Source: Chrysophaeum taylorii
Taxonomy: Eukaryota > Sar > Pelagophyceae > Pelagomonadales > Pelagomonadaceae
Assembly (NCBI GenBank): GCA_029834535.1
Contig: JAQMWT010000529.1
Coordinates: 124,001 to 188,000 of the forward strand
DNA: 64,000 bases
Direction of reading: 5' to 3'
Within the stretch, counting starts at the first letter, position 1, and every line of letters starts with the position of its first letter. Shown here piece after piece: positions 60,120 to 64,000 of this stretch. A program made the position numbers and the translations under genes. The notes below the pieces were generated by a model. It was not told the origin of the DNA. It saw only the letters and a list, made by a program, of their open reading frames with translations, and ran no database searches.

Positions 60120-61509
60120 TTATTTTCGTTCGTCATGTCTTTCTTCCGGCGGCGCCGGCGGCGGAATTGAGGTAGCTTTTAACCTGCGGCGTTGTATCCC
60201 AAGGGGACTTGATCGAGAAATCGAAAGTCCACCCGGGATGATGTAGTCAGAGGATGGTGTTCAAATAGAAGAAAGTTGGAATCAGGGCGGCGACAAGACA
60301 ACAACAACAAAAACGTACGTTCGAACCCCCCCAGGCAACGGCGCATGCCCCCCAGGCAACTGGGCCAGTCGACCGGGTGGCTTCAAGTTCCACTAGTATG
60401 AACTTTTTAGTCTATAGTATGCACTTGCAAGTAGAGAATCGACCTACGTAGGCAAAGGCGCAACGCCAAGCTACTACGTCAGCAGCAGCAAACCCAAGAG
60501 CCACCAAAACACGGCATCGCTGGTGTTGACATCACACCAGGGCCGAGTCCCATGATAGAGAATGCGTGCAAGAAGAGCAGCAGGATGCTGCTGTTGAGAC
60601 TCGAAAAATATACTACTAAACAGGATTTGCCGGCGTGGCCACCACACCTCCACTCGAGGTCGTACGAACCAAAATGCGAGCGCCGCCTCTCGAGGGAAGT
60701 TTCGCAATCTCATCCTAAAATATTGCCGGAGGTGGCTTCCTGACTGACGCACGCCGTTGGTGGTGCGGGCACATCGCCCGCGATATTGTGCTTTCACGCG
60801 TAACCTCCGAATGTGGGAGCACATCACGAAGAGACCAAAGAGCAGCTGGTGCAGTAAAGATTCTGCTCACGAACTCAGCGCGATGTGCAGATAGACGTTT
60901 CAGGAGGAGTTCCTGACTCGAAAGTGTAGGGTCGGAAAATGGTCAGAGCAGCAGCCCTCGTCTCTGGATAATGTCCGCGGATCTGTCGCTGGATCTGTGG
61001 GCGGTCGAGAATCATAACCACCATCACACGGCACGCCCCACGTCGTACGAAACCGGGCAACGACAGTCGTGGGACTCCGGGTGAAAATGGGGGGCGAGGG
61101 ATCTAGTGGCGGAATGTTTTTTTTTTATCATTCTGCGACCGTCTCCGAGTGTTGTCGTCTTCTTTTCGTCATGTACTCGTTTGAAACATTTTTATCGCCT
61201 CACCCCTTTTAGTAACATTCTTCACCTCCCTTTTCCCCCTGCCTCTTCATTGCGCTCTCTTTACCTCCTTCTCTCTTCCCTGCTTCTCCCTTCCTACTTT
61301 TACCGCTTCGCTTTGCGTTCGTGATGCTCCTTTTGCTTCCCTCTGGCCCTTAGTACCTCAAGCTGGGAGTTAAAAAAAACAAGATAATAACCAAGTAACG
61401 GCCTCGTAACAATTGGTTGTTCACACAGCATAGGGAACAGTATTAGGGAACAGTATGATTTTCGGCAGCAGATTCGTCGTCGTCGCGAACGCGTAATCGT
61501 AATCATAAT
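60120..61509. other. Noncoding region between PX-ankyrin and the receptor relic
   Basis: About 1.4 kb with no supported gene. A short GC-rich inverted stretch (GGCGGCGCCGGCGGCGG, about 60,148) follows the PX gene; A/T-rich DNA with CTTCTC/TTCCC pyrimidine tracts lies at 61.2-61.3 kb. The segment just before 61,510 is likely the former promoter of the receptor. Confidence 0.4.
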
Positions 61510-63288
61510 ATGTTTGTTCTATGGTCGTGGTGCTTCGCCGCGTTCGCCGCCGCCGCCGCCGCCGCCGAGGAAGGCCGCCGCGGCGAGTCGTCGTCCAGCT
61601 CTTACTTTAACGTCGAAAGCCCGGTGGGATTACGAGTGCGAGGCGGCTACAAGCACGGGCAAGCGCTGTTCGGGACAGCGCCGCGAGGACTCGAGGTCGT
61701 CGCCCCGATCGTCGCCGCCACCGACAGGTTGTGCCACCCGTCGGAGGAAGCAGGATTTGATGCCAAGATCGCGATGGTCCCCCGCGGAGACGGCACGATT
61801 TTTGTGACGAAACCGAGGAACGCGCAGGCCGCGGGGGCAGGCCGGTCGTCGCGAACGACGCGTGCGTCTGCGGAACGGAGGGCGCGAACGCGTCGCAGTG
61901 CCAATCGACAATACCGGTCGTGACCGACGGCGGCACGGGGGCCAATATTACGGTGCCTGTCCTCATGTTGCTGGAGCAAGATGCCGACGCGATCTGGGTC
62001 GCGCTCGGAGAAGAGCAGGTTATCGGTCGAATAGAGTGGCGAATCCCATGCCCGGGAGAGGTCCGAAGTTAGTTAGAGTGGCGAATTGCACGACAACACG
62101 GTGATCGCGTCGTCGACTGGGAGTTGTGGTTCGAGCCTGGGGATGTCGAGGCGACCGAATTTTTGGCGCAGTTCGTCTCGACGGCCGCGGCGTTGGGGAC
62201 GAGGCAGCACTTCACGCCCCGCTACTACGTGGTCGACGGCTCGACTCTCGACTGCGATACCCTCCACTGCCACAAACTCTGCACGAACCAAGGCCGGCAC
62301 ATCGCGCCCAACGCCCTCAAGGCCGGCAAGGACCTCGTCGCAGAGACGCTGCGACGGCTCTGCGCGTGGCACCTCGCGAGCGCCGAGATTCCCGGCGTCG
62401 GGCCAAAAAATCGTGGGCGTGCGTGGACTACTTCGCGCGATCTCGGGGCGGAGGAGGGCCGGCTTGCGTCTCCGAGGCCTTGGGCTTCGCTGGAGTCGAC
62501 GAGACTCTCGTCGGCGCGTGCGTGGGCGACGTCGACGCCGACGTCCTCGACTCGGAGCTGGAGGGGTTGGATAATCGCGACCTCGGCCTCGGTTCGCGCC
62601 CCCGAATGTCGCGTCAACGACCACGAGATCCTCCGCGTCCTCCAGACGATGTGCGCGACCTTTGACGAGGACGAGAGTGTCGCCGTCTGCGAGCGACGCG
62701 ACCGGCTACGAGGAGTGCGTCCGCAAAGCCGTCAGTCTCGACTGGGGTCGCTGCGGCGAGACCTCGTTCGACGTTGGGTGCAACGCCTCGCGCGTCGTCG
62801 TGCGAAAAGTCTGCGACGACCGCGTCTGCGGTTCTTCCCGCGAGGCGGTCGAGCTCGACGCGGGGATTTCGTCCCTGGCGTGCGGCCACACACGAACGAC
62901 ACCGCGGCGTTGTCGTGCAGCCTGGATGACGTCCTCACGGTCGAGGACTGCGGCGGCGGCGGCGGCGTTGTCGTCAGGGGCGACTTTCCCGGCGGCACGT
63001 GCGTCAAATGCGCGTCCGTCAAGGAGCAGGAGCAGGATGCAGCCGTCATCCCAAACAAGAAACGCCGCAGCTCGGCTGCCGAAAAGGCCACCTCGGCTGC
63101 AATTGTCATGGTTGTCGTTGCGATCGTCGTTTATTTTCTCGTTTTGATTGCTCGCCGAGCCGCCATACGCCGCATCATCCTCGACAGCAAGGAGGTTCGA
63201 AAAGTTCCAGGTCCTGGACTCGATTCACAAAGAAGGGCCCCAGCTGGCGGTCGAGTTCGACCCCGACGAGAAAAAGTCAATGATATAG
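61510..63288 (+). pseudogene. Vacuolar sorting receptor (BP80/VSR-like), frameshifted
   Basis: The pieces lie in VSR order: signal peptide (MFVLWSWCFAAFAAAAAAAEE); PA domain (GYKHGQALFGTAPRG...FDAKIAMVPRGD...NAQAAGA, then VVANDACVCG...VPVLMLLEQDADAIW); the lumenal region typical of VSRs (VDWELWFEPGD, FVSTAAALGTRQHFTPRYYVVDG, CHKLCTNQGRHIAPN, LVAETLRRLCAWH, WACVDYFARS, GACVGDVDADVLDSELEG, NDHEILRVLQTMCATF); Cys-rich repeats (GYEECVRKAVSLDWGRCG, SRVVVRKVCDD); one transmembrane helix (AIVMVVVAIVVYFLVLI); and a short cytosolic tail (FQVLDSIHKEGPQLAVEF). The frame changes at least six times, mostly at homopolymers (61.84, 62.405, 62.60, 62.69, 62.87, 63.20 kb), and there is one in-frame TAG. Either a young pseudogene or local assembly error. 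VSRs carry vacuolar cargo from Golgi to prevacuole. Confidence 0.7.
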
Positions 63289-63347
63289 TGATGATACACA
63301 GCTATTCCACCTCCACAAGAATAAGCATCATCCTTGTAAACTCCCCA

Positions 63348-64000
63348 TCATGGTGCTGGGGGCGAAATCACCATCTCCTGGAGGTCGTCGTCCTCCGGAG
63401 ACTTCTCCACCTCCGGAGGTGGTGGAAAATAAATCGGAGGAGGAGGAGGAGGTGGTGGTGGTGGTGCCTCCAGACGAGGTGCCTCCGCCGGAGGAGGTGC
63501 CTCCGCCGGAGGAGGTGCCGCCTTCGGAGATGCCGCCTTCGGAGATGCCGCCTCCGGAGATGCCGCCTTCGGAGATGCCTCCGCCTCCAGACGAGGTGCC
63601 TCCGCCTCCGGAGATGCCTCCGCCTCCGGAGATGCCTCCGCCTCCGGAGATGCCGCCTCCAGACGAGGTGCCTCCGCCTCCGGAGATGCCTCCGCCTCCG
63701 GAGATGCCTCCGCCTCCAGACGAGGTGCCTCCGCCTCCGGAGATGCCTCCGGTTTGGGCGGGTGTCTGCTTGTCCTGGGCTTCTTCAAAGGGGGACCCTC
63801 CTTGAGGTTGGGGAAGACGGCGACGCAATCGGCCTCGGCCTGCTTGGAGTCATTCGAGTGAATAAATCCGGCCGCAGCGGCCGCTGCCAAAAAGGCGGCA
63901 TCTGCGACCGCGTCGATCGCTTTGAGAGCATCGCTTTCTCGAAAGAGCGGATCGTCGAGGAGCTTTCGGACGTCTCTGCGAAGACGCAACGCGTGTTCCA
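63348..64000 (-). CDS. Pro/Ala/Glu-repeat protein, C-terminal part (runs off right edge)
   Basis: Open from the window edge to the stop at 63348; no ATG is visible, so the gene continues to the right. The visible part (about 215 residues) starts with a helical stretch (RLRRDVRKLLDDPLFRESDALKAIDAVADAAFLAAAAAAGF), then PNLKEGPPLKKPRTS, then a long low-complexity region of ASPEAEA, APRLEAE and PPPAEA units, a Pro run and an acidic end (VEKSPEDDDLQEMV). No family is recognised; it is probably disordered. The opposite strand also stays open through the repeat, but only as a by-product of the 18-bp periodicity. Confidence 0.6.
   Translation of the reverse strand, partial: EHALRLRRDVRKLLDDPLFRESDALKAIDAVADAAFLAAAAAAGFIHSNDSKQAEADCVAVFPNLKEGPPLKKPRTSRHPPKPEASPEAEAPRLEAEASPEAEASPEAEAPRLEAASPEAEASPEAEASPEAEAPRLEAEASPKAASPEAASPKAASPKAAPPPAEAPPPAEAPRLEAPPPPPPPPPPIYFPPPPEVEKSPEDDDLQEMVISPPAP
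63465..63765. repeat. Tandem 9/18-bp repeats (CCGCCTCCGGAGATG units)
   Basis: About 300 bp built of CCTCCGGAGATG and CCAGACGAGGTG units in blocks of 15-18 bp. Unit lengths are multiples of three, so the frame is kept. It codes for the Ala/Glu/Pro repeats of the partial gene on the minus strand. Confidence 0.85.

Noticed and set aside
60300-60340. tRNA B-box-like CGTTCGAACCC
   Set aside because: No A box or acceptor stem at the right distance; no cloverleaf can be drawn.
63350-63805. Plus-strand Pro/Glu frame over the 18-bp repeats
   Set aside because: Consists only of the repeat in another frame; the minus frame has nonrepeat protein sequence continuing to the window edge.

Overview
This is nuclear DNA from a eukaryote, most likely a compact, GC-rich marine microalga of the stramenopile type (pelagophyte-like); that lineage call is an inference. 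The evidence is the gene set: a Bin3/MePCE RNA-capping methyltransferase, a VHL/ShK-type prolyl 4-hydroxylase, a signal peptide peptidase-like protease, a Roco GTPase, an EEF1A lysine methyltransferase, TRM112, SRR1, a plastid-type triose-phosphate translocator, a vacuolar sorting receptor relic and a Crypton with a GCR1_C-like tail. Genes are nearly all intronless, with signal peptides, AT-rich 3' ends and very short spacers. TGA, TAA and TAG are all used as stops. I see no bacterial operon signals, tRNA, rRNA or CRISPR.

Layout. 0.3-7.8 kb is a tight block: LRR protein, Bin3-type methyltransferase and prolyl 4-hydroxylase head to tail with almost no spacing, then a small membrane ORF, an MgtE/SLC41 transporter, and a membrane-anchored PAN + GH95-like protein. 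8.4-13.4 kb is a transposon graveyard with two hAT-like relics on the minus strand and a copy of an unnamed repeat (R1). 13.5-16.7 kb holds a YHYH-domain surface protein and an atypical CMGC-like kinase. 16.7-19.8 kb is gene-poor, with a long TTTC microsatellite. 19.9-22.2 kb holds EEF1AKMT1 and an SPPL protease. 22.2-33.1 kb is again repeats: R2, R1 copies, element E and one arm of a large inverted repeat. 33.2-39.8 kb holds GST and Roco (divergent), then the second inverted-repeat arm, SRR1 and a sulfotransferase. 39.9-42.7 kb is a Crypton tyrosine-recombinase element broken by one TGA. 45.5-48.0 kb holds a methionine adenosyltransferase and a galactokinase. 48.1-51.0 kb is R1 plus a Tc1/IS630-type transposase fragment. 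51.7-54.4 kb holds a PDZ-like protein, TRM112 and a sulfatase. 54.4-56.4 kb is a third copy of the inverted-repeat element with element E nested in it. 56.4-60.1 kb holds a triose-phosphate translocator with a 52-bp intron, a CobW-type G3E GTPase and a PX-ankyrin protein. 61.5-64 kb holds a frameshifted vacuolar sorting receptor and the 3' part of a Pro/Glu/Ala-repeat protein.

How the parts relate. The host genes do not form one pathway. They share extreme packing: convergent neighbours overlap at their stop codons (MgtE/GH95, PDZ-like/TRM112, P4H/small ORF, SRR1/sulfotransferase), divergent start codons lie as close as 14 bp, and same-strand genes overlap. Several genes touch methyl-group metabolism (an odd SAM synthetase, two methyltransferases and the methyltransferase partner TRM112), and two touch sulfate esters (sulfatase, sulfotransferase), but nothing shows co-regulation. 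The most unusual items are the two equal-length 1,065-bp inverted repeats around GST/Roco, the same element sitting exactly between neighbouring genes, a MetK with altered catalytic-site residues, the near-intact Crypton, and the R1 and E repeat families, which I cannot name.
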